From an uncultured Clostridium sp. (GTDB taxonomy: Bacteria; Bacillota; Clostridia; Clostridiales; Clostridiaceae): 64,000 nucleotides of DNA. Under the pieces are notes generated by a model. It saw only the letters and a list, made by a program, of their open reading frames with translations. It ran no database searches and had not been told where the DNA came from. This document shows positions 1 through 8,929 of this stretch, one piece after another (within the stretch, counting starts at the first letter, position 1; each line of letters starts with the position of its first letter). The stretch spans positions 124,001-188,000 of the forward strand of contig NZ_CAMQZG010000001.1 in assembly GCF_947039605.1 (NCBI RefSeq), written 5' to 3'. The position numbers and the translations under genes are program-made.

Positions 1-1102
1 CAGTTAACTTATACTCAATTAACTTTTGAGCATTCTTTATAAGCTTTAAAAAAGCTTCTTTTCCATTAACTCTTACAAACTCGTCTGGATCCTTCCCTTT
101 AGGTATAGTAAGAACTCTAACATCCAATCCAACCTCTGTTAATACATCTAATCCTCTAAGTGTAGCCATTTGACCTGCTAGATCAGCATCATAAGATATA
201 ATTACTGTATCGGCATATTTCCTCAAAAGTTTACCTTGCTTAACTGTAAGCGCAGTCCCAAGTGATGCCACAGCATTCATAATCCCATACTGATGAAGTG
301 ATATACAATCCATATAACCCTCAACCATTATCATAGTCCTATCTTTTATACCATTGTTTTTTATTACAAAATTTAAACCATAAAGATTTGTACCTTTATC
401 AAATATTAATGTTTCTGGTGAATTAAGATATTTAGGTTTAGAATCATCTAATACTCTTCCACCAAATCCTATAACATTTCCATAGACATCAAACACCGGA
501 AAAATTACTCTATTTCTAAATCTATCATAAGAAGAATTTTTCTCCTCATTAAAAATAACAAGCCCTGTTTCTTTCATTATGTCTTTATTAAGACCTAAAC
601 CAGTTAAAAAGCCTAAAGTTTCTCTCCAGCCATCTTTAGCATACCCTATGCCAAATGACCTTAAAGTCTGTTCTGTAAGACCTCTTCTAAAGAAATACTC
701 CTTAATTTTCGGGTCTTTCTGAAGATTTGCAAAATAATATCTTGCAGTTTCTTTATTAATTTTTCTAAGGACTTTCTTTTTTTCATCTCTTGGATCTTTT
801 TCGCCTCTTTTAAAATCAATATTAATATTAACTCTTTCTGCTAGATATTTTAAAGCATCAACAAAATTTAAGTTTCTGACCTTCATTATAAAGCTAATTA
901 CATTCCCTGCTTCACCACAACCAAAACACTTAAAAATTTGTTTGTCCTCAGAAACACTAAAAGATGGTGATTTCTCATTATGAAAAGGACATAACCCAGA
1001 AAAGTTTTTTCCTGACTTTTTAAGCGTAACATATTCTGATATTACATCTGCAATATCATTCTCTTCTTTTACTCTTTCTATTATTTCCTCTGGAATTTTC
1101 AA
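1..1102 (-). CDS. dnaG: DNA primase DnaG, 3' end outside the window
   Basis: Makes the RNA primers used in DNA replication. The first 367 codons are visible; the C-terminus lies beyond position 1. The start is a TTG at 1102, seven bases after a GGTGGGAG ribosome binding site. The N-terminus carries the CHC2 zinc finger (Cys38, His41, Cys59, Cys62, including KCFGCGEAG), followed by the RNA-polymerase-like core with the TOPRIM motifs VEGYMD and SYDADLAG. In Firmicutes dnaG normally precedes the major sigma factor gene, which would lie outside this window. Identification is very secure. Confidence 0.97.
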   Translation of the reverse strand, partial: MKIPEEIIERVKEENDIADVISEYVTLKKSGKNFSGLCPFHNEKSPSFSVSEDKQIFKCFGCGEAGNVISFIMKVRNLNFVDALKYLAERVNINIDFKRGEKDPRDEKKKVLRKINKETARYYFANLQKDPKIKEYFFRRGLTEQTLRSFGIGYAKDGWRETLGFLTGLGLNKDIMKETGLVIFNEEKNSSYDRFRNRVIFPVFDVYGNVIGFGGRVLDDSKPKYLNSPETLIFDKGTNLYGLNFVIKNNGIKDRTMIMVEGYMDCISLHQYGIMNAVASLGTALTVKQGKLLRKYADTVIISYDADLAGQMATLRGLDVLTEVGLDVRVLTIPKGKDPDEFVRVNGKEAFLKLIKNAQKLIEYKLT

Positions 1103-1531
1103 AAAACTCCCACCTTACCTTTTAAACTTTTCCCTGAACTATTATTAATTCGACATTAAACTTCAAAATCCTCTTTTTATTTTAAACTTTATTTATTTTT
1201 CTTCACCTTTTATATATTTTTGTCTAATTAATAAAATTTAAATCATTTTTTTAATCATTTTTCTTTCTTTTTTTTCTTATAATCTTTATAGTTTGTAATA
1301 TTAAACTTTTATATGTATCCTTTATCAGTTAATTTAACAGCAAAATGAACTATAAAATAAATTCTCCATCTATAATATTCTATAAGAATTCTCAAAATCC
1401 TCTTATTTAGGCATTTAATTAGAATTTCTTTCTAATTACTCCATTATTCTAATTAAATCTTCTTAGTTTAGTATAATATTTTACTCAATATAATATGTAT
1501 ATAATAGGTAATTTTATCTAGGAGGATTTAC
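1103..1531. other. Divergent intergenic region between dnaG and the cotS-like gene
   Basis: About 430 bases of very AT-rich sequence with no supported gene. It must hold the promoters for both neighbours. A TATAAT at 1489-1494 lies in front of the cotS-like gene but lacks a good -35. Three copies of the 9-mer TTCTAATTA or its complement lie at 1416-1424, 1430-1438 and 1447-1455; the first two form an inverted repeat. No RNA gene or riboswitch was recognised. Confidence 0.6.
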
Positions 1532-2593
1532 ATGAATGGTAACAAAAAATCTATCAGCAGTGAGAAAGAACTTTTAAAACTTGCAACTGATTATGTTTTA
1601 CCAGAGTATCAGATTAAAGATGCTACTATAGAACAAATTAAAATTAAGAATACTGAAAAGCATAGAGCCGTTTATAAAGTTTCAAATGCGACTGAAAGCT
1701 ATTGTCTCAAAAAAATATATTTTGATGAAAAGAAACTTCTATTTATGTACTCAGCAATGCAATGGCTTCACAAGTATGGTTTTAATGTGCCTATACTAAT
1801 GAAAACTAAAACTGGAAGTAGATTTGTAAAGACAAACAACTTTATATTTATTCTTACTCCTTGGGTTCCTGGTGGCAAATGTGACTTTGACAATCTCGAA
1901 CATCTTACTCTTGCTGCTAAAAATTTAGCTTTAGTTCATAAAGCTACAGTAAATTTTATTCCTATAAAAGGATGTCATGAAAAAAAGGGGTATGACAATC
2001 TATACATATCCATAAGTAAACATTTCAACAAACTATTAGCATGTTATAATCTTGCTAATAAAAAAAAGGATCGTTTTTCAAAAATATTTCTTGAACATTT
2101 TGATGATAATATAGAACTCGCAAAATTTGCACTTGAAATTTCATCATCTATAGATTTTGATAATCTTAGCAAATCCCTTTGTCATGGTGATTATGTAAAT
2201 AAAAACTTATTAGTAGATATTGATAATATTTATATGATAGACTTTGATAAATGTTCATATGACTATTCTATGAGTGATTTATCCTACTTTTTAAGACGAT
2301 TATTAAAAAGAAGTGATACTAACTGGGATTTTAAAATTGCTAAGAATATAATCATGTCTTATAACAGCAAAAAAGCTCTTACAGTAGATGATTTGAAATA
2401 TCTTATGGTTTATCTATCTTTTCCTCAAAAGTATTGGAGAACTTCTCGAGACTACTTTGCAAGTATCTCTAAATGTAACAAAAAATCTTCTCGTGATTCT
2501 CTACTATCAACCGTTGCTAAAACACCAAATCAAAGACTTATGGTTGAGCAATTCAAAGTTTTCTTTTCTGAAGAATTCAATATAATATTTTAA
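1532..2593 (+). CDS. cotS: CotS-family spore coat protein, kinase-like
   Basis: A 353-residue member of the CotS/YsxE/YutH family, which has an aminoglycoside-phosphotransferase-like kinase fold and is found in the spore coats of Bacillus and Clostridia. Visible marks are the catalytic-loop motif HGDYVNKN (218-225), the metal-binding IDFD (236-239) and candidate ATP-contacting lysines at 60-61. A strong ribosome binding site, TAGGAGG, precedes the ATG. It is one of few plus-strand genes here, lies between two minus-strand housekeeping genes, and shares a terminator with ppdK. Its substrate, if any, is unknown. The family call is firm; cotS itself is used as a family name. Confidence 0.8.
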   Translation: MNGNKKSISSEKELLKLATDYVLPEYQIKDATIEQIKIKNTEKHRAVYKVSNATESYCLKKIYFDEKKLLFMYSAMQWLHKYGFNVPILMKTKTGSRFVKTNNFIFILTPWVPGGKCDFDNLEHLTLAAKNLALVHKATVNFIPIKGCHEKKGYDNLYISISKHFNKLLACYNLANKKKDRFSKIFLEHFDDNIELAKFALEISSSIDFDNLSKSLCHGDYVNKNLLVDIDNIYMIDFDKCSYDYSMSDLSYFLRRLLKRSDTNWDFKIAKNIIMSYNSKKALTVDDLKYLMVYLSFPQKYWRTSRDYFASISKCNKKSSRDSLLSTVAKTPNQRLMVEQFKVFFSEEFNIIF

Positions 2594-2595
2594 AA

Positions 2596-2625
2596 AAGAG
2601 CTACGCATTTTACTGCGTAGCTCTT
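2596..2625. terminator. Bidirectional terminator between cotS-like gene and ppdK
   Basis: A perfect 12-bp stem, AAGAGCTACGCA paired with TGCGTAGCTCTT, around a 6-base loop, flanked by A-rich sequence on the left and T-rich sequence on the right. It can end transcription of both convergent genes. Confidence 0.85.
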
Positions 2626-2630
2626 AATTT

Positions 2631-5261
2631 TCATCTTTTATTTTTAACTTGTGCATGTGCTGCTGCAAGTCTTGCAACTGGCACTCTAAATGGTGAACAA
2701 CTTACATAGTTTAATCCAAGATTATGACAGAACTCTATTGAAGCCGGATCTCCACCATGCTCCCCACAAATTCCAAGCTTGATATCTTCTCTTGTAAGCT
2801 TACCTTTCTCTACAGCAATTTTCATAAGCGCACCTACACCTATTTGATCAAGTTTTGCAAATGGATCTTGCTCATAAATTGAATTTATATAATAATCATT
2901 TAAGAACTTAGCAGCATCATCTCTTGAAAATCCAAATGTCATTTGTGTTAAATCATTTGTTCCAAATGAGAAGAATTCTGCTTCTTTAGCTATTTCATCT
3001 GCTGTTATAGCAGCTCTTGGAATTTCTATCATAGTTCCCACTTTATAATCAAGAACTACATTATTTTCTTCCATAACTGTTTTTGCCGTTTGCACAACAA
3101 TATTTTTTACATATGCAAGTTCCTTAATTTCTCCTACAAGAGGAATCATTATTTCTGGAACTACAACAAAAGTATTTTTTTGCTGAACTATTATGGCAGC
3201 TTCAATTACAGCTCTTGTTTGCATTTCTGCTATTTCTGGATATGAAACTGATAATCTACAGCCTCTATGTCCCATCATTGGGTTAAACTCATGCAAGCTA
3301 TCTATAGTAGCCTTAACTTCCTCAACGCTTATATCCATTTGAGTAGCAAGATTTACTATATCGCCCTCATCAGTTGGTAAAAATTCATGTAAAGGTGGAT
3401 CTAAGAATCTTATAGTAACTGGTTTTCCTTCTAAAGCCTCATAGATACCAATAAAATCTTCTCTTTGTATTGGAAGAAGTTTTTCAAGCGCAACTTTTCT
3501 TTGAGAAACATCTTTAGATAAAATCATTTCTCTCACAGCTGCAATTCTATCTTCTGCAAAGAACATATGCTCTGTTCTACAAAGACCAATTCCTTCTGCA
3601 CCAAACTCAACAGCTTGTCTTGCATCTTTTGGAGTATCAGCATTACTTCTTATTTCTAATGATCTTATTTCATCTGCCCACCCCATAAATGTTGCAAAAT
3701 AACCACTAATCTCTGGAGTTTCTGTTTCTAACTTTTCTCCATATACATTCCCTGTAGCACCATCTATTGAAATGAAATCATCTTTTGTTAAAACCACTCC
3801 ATTAACTGTCACAGTTTTAGCTACTTCATTAACTTTTAGCTCACCACAACCTGCAACACAGCATGTCCCCATCCCTCTGGCAACAACGGCTGCATGAGAT
3901 GTCATTCCACCTCTAACAGTTAAAATACCTTGTGCTGCAATCATACCTTCAATATCTTCTGGAGATGTTTCAAGTCTTACAAGCACTACATTCTCACCAG
4001 CTTCTTTTCTCTCTTTTGCTTCATTAGCAGTAAATGCAATTTTTCCACAAGCCGCACCAGGAGATGCAGGTAGACCTTTACATAAGGCCTTAGCCTCTTT
4101 TAAATTAGCAGCTGTAAATGTTGGATGAAGTAATGTATCAAGTTGTTTTGGTTCAACTTTTAAAATTGCCTGCTCTTTTGTAAGCATTTCTTCTTCAACT
4201 AAATTAACTGCTATTTTAAGAGCTGCCTGTGCTGTTCTTTTTCCATTTCTTGTTTGTAAGAAATATAACTTTCCTTCTTCAATAGTGAATTCCATATCCT
4301 GCATATCTCTATAATGCTCTTCAAGTCTATTAACAATATCCATAAACTCATCATAGATAACTTTATTTTGCTCTTCAAGTTCTGATATTGGATTCGGTGT
4401 TCTAATACCAGCAACAACATCCTCACCTTGTGCATTCATAAGATATTCTCCATAAATTCCAGTATCACCAGTAGCTGGATTTCTTGAGAATGCAACCCCT
4501 GTTCCAGAAGTTTCTCCCTTATTTCCAAATACCATTTGCTGAATATTTACTGCAGTTCCCCAAGCTTTTGGTATATCATTAAGTCTTCTATATACTACAG
4601 CTCTTGGGTTATCCCATGATCTAAATACAGCTTTTATAGATTCTATTAACTGCACTTTTGGATCTGCTGGAAATTCTTCACCTTTTTCTTTTTTATATAA
4701 AGCTTTATATCTTAAAACCAACTCTTTTAAATCATCTGCTATTAAATCTGTGTCATACTCAACATTCTTTTCTTCTTTCAATTCATCTATTAAATCTTCA
4801 AATAATCTCTTTTCAACATTCATAACAACATCTGAGAACATTTGAATGAATCTTCTATAAGAATCATACGCAAATCTTGGATTATTAGTAAGTATTGCCA
4901 TAGCCTCTGTAGCCTCATCATTCAAACCAAGGTTTAAAACAGTATCCATCATACCTGGCATAGAAACTCTAGCACCTGATCTTACTGATAAAAGTAGTGG
5001 GTCTGTCATTGATCCAAATTTCTTCCCTGTAACTTCCTCAAGTTCTGCAAGCTTTGAATCAATTTGAGCAATAACTTCATCAGAAATAACTTTTCCATCC
5101 TCGTAATATTTATTACAAGCCTCTGTAGATACAGTAAATCCCTGAGGTACTGGAATTCCTAAGTTAACCATCTCTGATAAGTTAGCCCCCTTACCACCTA
5201 GTAAGTTTTTCATACTTGTATTACCCTCACTAAAAAGGTATACATATTGATTATTTTCCAT
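2631..5261 (-). CDS. ppdK: Pyruvate, phosphate dikinase
   Basis: Interconverts pyruvate, ATP and phosphate with phosphoenolpyruvate, AMP and pyrophosphate; in clostridia it serves glycolytic or gluconeogenic flux. At 876 residues it has the usual length. The N-terminal ATP-grasp part is followed by the swivelling domain with the phosphohistidine motif GGMTSHAAVVARGMGT (451-466, His456), and by the PEP/pyruvate-binding TIM barrel ending in GICGEHGGDP, which carries the catalytic cysteine. It stands downstream of the CcpN-like regulator, which makes gluconeogenic control plausible. The bifunctional PPDK regulatory protein often found beside it is not in this neighbourhood. Confidence 0.97.
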   Translation of the reverse strand: MENNQYVYLFSEGNTSMKNLLGGKGANLSEMVNLGIPVPQGFTVSTEACNKYYEDGKVISDEVIAQIDSKLAELEEVTGKKFGSMTDPLLLSVRSGARVSMPGMMDTVLNLGLNDEATEAMAILTNNPRFAYDSYRRFIQMFSDVVMNVEKRLFEDLIDELKEEKNVEYDTDLIADDLKELVLRYKALYKKEKGEEFPADPKVQLIESIKAVFRSWDNPRAVVYRRLNDIPKAWGTAVNIQQMVFGNKGETSGTGVAFSRNPATGDTGIYGEYLMNAQGEDVVAGIRTPNPISELEEQNKVIYDEFMDIVNRLEEHYRDMQDMEFTIEEGKLYFLQTRNGKRTAQAALKIAVNLVEEEMLTKEQAILKVEPKQLDTLLHPTFTAANLKEAKALCKGLPASPGAACGKIAFTANEAKERKEAGENVVLVRLETSPEDIEGMIAAQGILTVRGGMTSHAAVVARGMGTCCVAGCGELKVNEVAKTVTVNGVVLTKDDFISIDGATGNVYGEKLETETPEISGYFATFMGWADEIRSLEIRSNADTPKDARQAVEFGAEGIGLCRTEHMFFAEDRIAAVREMILSKDVSQRKVALEKLLPIQREDFIGIYEALEGKPVTIRFLDPPLHEFLPTDEGDIVNLATQMDISVEEVKATIDSLHEFNPMMGHRGCRLSVSYPEIAEMQTRAVIEAAIIVQQKNTFVVVPEIMIPLVGEIKELAYVKNIVVQTAKTVMEENNVVLDYKVGTMIEIPRAAITADEIAKEAEFFSFGTNDLTQMTFGFSRDDAAKFLNDYYINSIYEQDPFAKLDQIGVGALMKIAVEKGKLTREDIKLGICGEHGGDPASIEFCHNLGLNYVSCSPFRVPVARLAAAHAQVKNKR

Positions 5262-5366
5262 TTAACCATTCCTCCATTTAATAAGAATTTGCATTACTAA
5301 AATGTATCTTTATACTCCTATATTATTATTAAAGATATAACACTTATTCTTAAAAGCGGAAAAATT

Positions 5367-5999
5367 TTATTCTTTTTTTCCTAGTTTAACTAGCAATTTT
5401 GTTATGTTAGTTTTAGATACTTTACCAATTATTTTATAGCCAATACTCTCTCCATCTATGACTTCTTCAACTACTGGTATAGAATCTATTTCATGTGAAA
5501 TTATTTTTTTTGCTACTTCAAAAGCTGTATCATTAATAGTAGCTGTAATTATGTTTGGCATTCTTGTCATTATCACCCCAACAGGAACTTTATAAATATC
5601 AGTACCACCTATAGCAACTTTTAAAAAGTCTTTTCTTGATACCGCACCTGTAAGTATACCTTCATTTTCTACAAATATAGTACCTACATCTTTTAAAAAC
5701 AAATAAACTATTGCATCATGTACCATAGTATTTTCTTGTATAACACTTGGTTTTGACATTATATCAGCAACTGTAATCCCACTTATTTTTTCAAATATAA
5801 TACTATTAGAAGGTTTATCTGAACAAATATACCCGACTTTAGGCTTTGCACTAAGTATACCTAGCATTGTTAAAACAGCAAGATCTGGTCTTAAAGCTGC
5901 TCTTGTTACTCCTAGCTTAGATGCTAATTTTTCTGATGTTATAGGAGCTCCTGCTTTTACTAAGCTAACTATTTCTTCTTGTCTATTAGTTAGTTTCAA
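5367..5999 (-). CDS. ccpN: CcpN-like transcriptional regulator (HTH plus two CBS domains)
   Basis: A 210-residue protein with an N-terminal winged-helix DNA-binding domain (about 1-60, including LASKLGVTRAALRPDLAVL) and two CBS domains (about 80-135 and 145-200). This is the architecture and length of Bacillus CcpN (YqzB), which represses gluconeogenic genes. Its place directly upstream of ppdK (105 bases) fits control of PEP metabolism. In Bacillus the same gene sits between glyS and the PPDK regulatory gene yqfL. Family assignment is firm; the regulated genes are inferred from context. Confidence 0.8.
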   Translation of the reverse strand: MKLTNRQEEIVSLVKAGAPITSEKLASKLGVTRAALRPDLAVLTMLGILSAKPKVGYICSDKPSNSIIFEKISGITVADIMSKPSVIQENTMVHDAIVYLFLKDVGTIFVENEGILTGAVSRKDFLKVAIGGTDIYKVPVGVIMTRMPNIITATINDTAFEVAKKIISHEIDSIPVVEEVIDGESIGYKIIGKVSKTNITKLLVKLGKKE

Positions 6000-6028
6000 T
6001 CATACTACCCTCTTTCATAAAATTTAAA

Positions 6029-6098
6029 AGGAATATTTATCTATAGTTCACTTAATTAAATCTTTCAAAATTAAATAATATATAAATAAAATATTCCT
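6029..6098 (-). terminator. Possible weak terminator after the DUF4342 gene
   Basis: AGGAATATTT on one side and its complement AAATATTCCT on the other enclose a loop of about 50 bases; on the minus strand the stem is followed by TTTTAAATTTT. The long loop makes this only a weak candidate. Confidence 0.3.
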
Positions 6099-6115
6099 CT
6101 TGGTCTCATATTAAA

Positions 6116-6775
6116 TTAATTTACGTCTTCAAAATTCACTGTGTAAGAAAAATTAGAACTATTATCTAAATCTTTGATTTTTGTAGTCTTCATAGATTTA
6201 ATAGTATCTATAACACTAATTTTTTCTTCACTATCATGCTTTGACCTCAAATCTTGTGCTTTCAACTTCATGAATGCTGTTGCAATACCTGCAACATTTT
6301 TACTTTTATCCTTTAAATCCGATGCTGTGCTTTTAACTATTTTATTTACAATTTCTACAGATCCATCAGTTTTAGTTATTTCAATAGTAAGTTTTGCACC
6401 TACTACTGCAACCGCTGCCACCACAAGAACTGGAGGTAATAAAATTGCGATAACTCCTGCTGCTATCCCTGTATTTACAGGCACATCTGCAAGAACACTA
6501 TCATCTTTTTTAATTTTAATTCTAGAAACAGTTCCTTTATTTACAAGATTCATTATAAATCCTTTAAATTCATCTACGGTTTCTTCTTTCTTGCACTTAC
6601 TCTCTTTTTCCTTTTCACAGTGCTCTAAATATTCACCTTGCTGACTTTCTTCAATATTAATAATTGCACTCAGAACATCTCCATTTGCAATTTCTAAAGC
6701 AGCTTTTGCTTCTTTATAAGTAACACAAGTTCTTTCAAGTATTTGATCAACTTTTTCTAGTGTAATTTTTTCCAC
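6116..6775 (-). CDS. DUF4342-type protein with UBA-like N-terminus and one membrane segment
   Basis: About 219 residues. The N-terminal 45 residues (KVDQILERTCVTYKEAKAAL and on) look like the UBA/TS-N-like helical module of DUF4342 proteins. A charged Lys/Glu/Cys-rich stretch follows, then a basic region, one hydrophobic segment (about 105-131) and a soluble tail. No catalytic motif is visible and the function is unknown. The start is taken as the GTG at 6775, eight bases after AAGGAG, rather than the GTG at 6784 that overlaps the recO stop; the two genes are probably translated together. Bacillus has a different small gene (yqzL) at this position. Confidence 0.7.
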   Translation of the reverse strand: MEKITLEKVDQILERTCVTYKEAKAALEIANGDVLSAIINIEESQQGEYLEHCEKEKESKCKKEETVDEFKGFIMNLVNKGTVSRIKIKKDDSVLADVPVNTGIAAGVIAILLPPVLVVAAVAVVGAKLTIEITKTDGSVEIVNKIVKSTASDLKDKSKNVAGIATAFMKLKAQDLRSKHDSEEKISVIDTIKSMKTTKIKDLDNSSNFSYTVNFEDVN

Positions 6776-6780
6776 TATAA

Positions 6781-7521
6781 TCACTCCTTTATAAACTTTA
6801 ACATTTCTAAACTTTTGGGTCTTCTTGAATAATTATTTGAAATTATAGCTTCTGTAACTCTAAATATTTCTTTTTTCATATCATCATTTAGATTTACTTT
6901 ATAAACCATATCTAAAGTAGCATTATTTAAGAATCTTAAAGCACTAAAAGATGCTCTACTTATATAAATTCCATGATCTTTCTCGCAATTTTCACAAACT
7001 CCACCAAAATACGATAAACTCATATAAGTTGAACTTTGTAGCTTTTTTTTGCACATAACGCAAGTATCAAAGTTTAGTCCATATCCTGTTGCCTTTAAAA
7101 GCTTTAGCTCAAAAGCTCTTGTTAAAAGTTCATAATTTAAAGCATCTGTATCTAAAAGATATATAGCTGTTACAAACTCTTTATAAAGTGTAAAATTCTT
7201 ATCCTCGTCTTCAGTTGAAATATCTATAAGTTCACACAGGTATGTTGAATAAGTTAACTTTTCAAGATCATTTAAAAGTCCCTGAAATGAATTTCTTATT
7301 TTCCCCTCTGATAACCTACACATCCCTTTTCCTTTAAATAAAAGATAATCACCAAAACAAAGAGGCAAAGTGACTGAAAATAAATCACTTTTACTTCTTT
7401 TAGACCCTTTTGCTACTGCAGAAATTTTTCCATAGTTTTCTGTATAAAGCCATATTAGTTTATCATTATCTTTATAATCTAAGGTCTTAATAACAATTCC
7501 GCTTGTTTTTAAAAGTCCCAA
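6781..7521 (-). CDS. recO: DNA repair protein RecO
   Basis: Mediator that helps load RecA on SSB-coated single-stranded DNA together with RecR. The 246-residue protein has the N-terminal OB fold (SGIVIKTLDYKDNDKLIWLYT) and the four-cysteine zinc site (Cys154, Cys157, Cys176, Cys179). The start is TTG after AGGGGGA. It directly follows era by 15 bases, the conserved Firmicutes order, and its stop codon is close to the start of the DUF4342 gene. Confidence 0.95.
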   Translation of the reverse strand: MGLLKTSGIVIKTLDYKDNDKLIWLYTENYGKISAVAKGSKRSKSDLFSVTLPLCFGDYLLFKGKGMCRLSEGKIRNSFQGLLNDLEKLTYSTYLCELIDISTEDEDKNFTLYKEFVTAIYLLDTDALNYELLTRAFELKLLKATGYGLNFDTCVMCKKKLQSSTYMSLSYFGGVCENCEKDHGIYISRASFSALRFLNNATLDMVYKVNLNDDMKKEIFRVTEAIISNNYSRRPKSLEMLKFIKE

Positions 7522-7536
7522 ACGAAATCCCCCTAT

Positions 7537-8421
7537 CTACTTTTTGTAGCCAAGTTCTTTTAAGAATGTATTATTATCTCTCCACTCTTTTCTAACCTTA
7601 ACCCAAACTTTTATATTAACCTTTTCTCTTAAGAATCTTTCAAGTTCAAATCTAGCTGCTGAACCTATCTTTTTAAGAGTTTGGCCTTCTTTACCTATAA
7701 TAATTCCTTTATGTGAATCTTTTTCACATATTAAATCAACTTCTATCTCATATTTCCCATTTTTAGCTTGTTTCATCTGAATAACATCCACAGCTATTCC
7801 ATGAGGTACTTCTTCACTTAAACATTTTAAAGCTTTTTCTCTTACGATTTCTGAAACAACAAATTTCTCTGAAACTTCTGTTATCATATCATCTGGATAA
7901 TACTTTGGACCCTCTGGCATATAACCTACCATAAGTTCTATAAGTTTATCTGTATTTTTAGCTTTAATTGCTGATATTGGGATGATTTCTGCAAAATCAT
8001 ACTCTTTTGCATACTGCATTAATGTAGTAGCAACTTTTTCTGGTTTTACTTGATCTGTTTTATTTAAAACAAATATAACTGGTGCTTTTTGAACTTTAAG
8101 TTGTTCTAAAATAAACTTATCACCTCTTCCAAGCTCTCCGTCTGGTGTAGTTAAAAATAATACAAGATCTACTTCTTTTATAGATGATGTAGCACTATTA
8201 ACCATATACTCTCCTAATTTATGCTTAGGCTTATGTATTCCTGGAGTATCAACGAATACTACTTGATAATCATCACCAGTTAATATTGTTTGTATATTAT
8301 TTCTTGTTGTTTGAGGTTTATTTGAAACTATTGAAAGTTTCTCACCCATTAATAAATTTAATAATGTTGATTTTCCAACATTTGGTCTTCCTACTATTGT
8401 TACATATCCTGATTTGAACAT
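7537..8421 (-). CDS. era: GTPase Era
   Basis: Ribosome-assembly GTPase that binds 16S rRNA during maturation of the small subunit. The 294-residue protein has G1 GRPNVGKS (11-18), the switch region with QTTR, G3 DTPG (58-61), G4 NKTD, and a C-terminal KH RNA-binding domain with [11 protein letters not shown]. The ribosome binding site AAGGAGG precedes the ATG. It lies 11 bases after cdd and before recO, as in most Firmicutes. Confidence 0.98.
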   Translation of the reverse strand: MFKSGYVTIVGRPNVGKSTLLNLLMGEKLSIVSNKPQTTRNNIQTILTGDDYQVVFVDTPGIHKPKHKLGEYMVNSATSSIKEVDLVLFLTTPDGELGRGDKFILEQLKVQKAPVIFVLNKTDQVKPEKVATTLMQYAKEYDFAEIIPISAIKAKNTDKLIELMVGYMPEGPKYYPDDMITEVSEKFVVSEIVREKALKCLSEEVPHGIAVDVIQMKQAKNGKYEIEVDLICEKDSHKGIIIGKEGQTLKKIGSAARFELERFLREKVNIKVWVKVRKEWRDNNTFLKELGYKK

Positions 8422-8432
8422 TCAAATCCTCC

Positions 8433-8831
8433 TTAGTTATCTAAATCTTTTTTTGAAAACATCCCTGGGACAATTTCCCCTATAGTTGTTTCAATATACT
8501 CTTCTTCTGATTTTACAATATAAATTTTCATATTATCATCTTTAGCAAACTCTACCATTACCTGTCTACAAATTCCACATGGATAAGTAAAGTTTTTAGT
8601 ATCTCCAATTAAAGCTATAGCCTCTAATGTTCTTGCACCAGTTGCCACCCCTGTAAATATCGCAGTTCTTTCAGCACAGTTTGTTGCACCATATGAAGCG
8701 TTTTCAACATTGCAACCTGTATAAATATTCCCATCTTCAAATAGTGCAGCCGCACCTACTTTAAAATCTGAATATGGACAATAAGCTTTTTCTCTTGCTT
8801 CAATAGCCATTTTAATTAACTTTTTCTTCAT
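8433..8831 (-). CDS. cdd: Cytidine deaminase
   Basis: Deaminates cytidine and deoxycytidine in pyrimidine salvage. The protein is 132 residues when started at the ATG at 8831, which is eight bases after GGAGG; an in-frame TTG at 8846 overlaps that ribosome binding site and is unlikely. Zinc-site residues are present: NCAERTA (Cys52, Glu54) and PCGICRQ (Cys85, Cys88). It forms part of the dgkA-cdd-era-recO order of Firmicutes. Confidence 0.96.
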   Translation of the reverse strand: MKKKLIKMAIEAREKAYCPYSDFKVGAAALFEDGNIYTGCNVENASYGATNCAERTAIFTGVATGARTLEAIALIGDTKNFTYPCGICRQVMVEFAKDDNMKIYIVKSEEEYIETTIGEIVPGMFSKKDLDN

Positions 8832-8866
8832 AATCACTGCCTCCAAACTTCTAAATATTATAAAAT

Positions 8867-8891
8867 GTACCCTATTGAAACAATAGGGTAC
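8867..8891 (-). promoter_or_regulatory. Perfect hairpin in front of cdd, terminator or operator
   Basis: GTACCCTATTG and its exact complement CAATAGGGTAC are separated by three bases. On the minus strand the stem is followed by ATTTTATAATATT, so it may be a weak terminator for the dgkA/PAP2 gene. That flank also contains a TATAAT that could be the -10 of a cdd promoter, in which case the inverted repeat would overlap the promoter upstream half. Confidence 0.5.
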
Positions 8892-8929
8892 GTTAATTAT
8901 AGCACTAATTTATTATTTTATAAATTTTT

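Noticed and set aside
1149..1155. A TGTCGAA (Spo0A box) match upstream of dnaG
   Set aside because: The 7-mer is expected several times by chance in a window of this size and base content; a second copy at 41760-41766 before the Lon-like gene is equally isolated.
1345..1410. A 21-codon frame in the dnaG-cotS intergenic region
   Set aside because: No ribosome binding site and no sign of selection; too short to support.
6174..6644. A 156-codon plus-strand frame opposite the DUF4342 gene
   Set aside because: Antisense shadow; the composition is that of a reversed low-GC gene and no start signal is seen.
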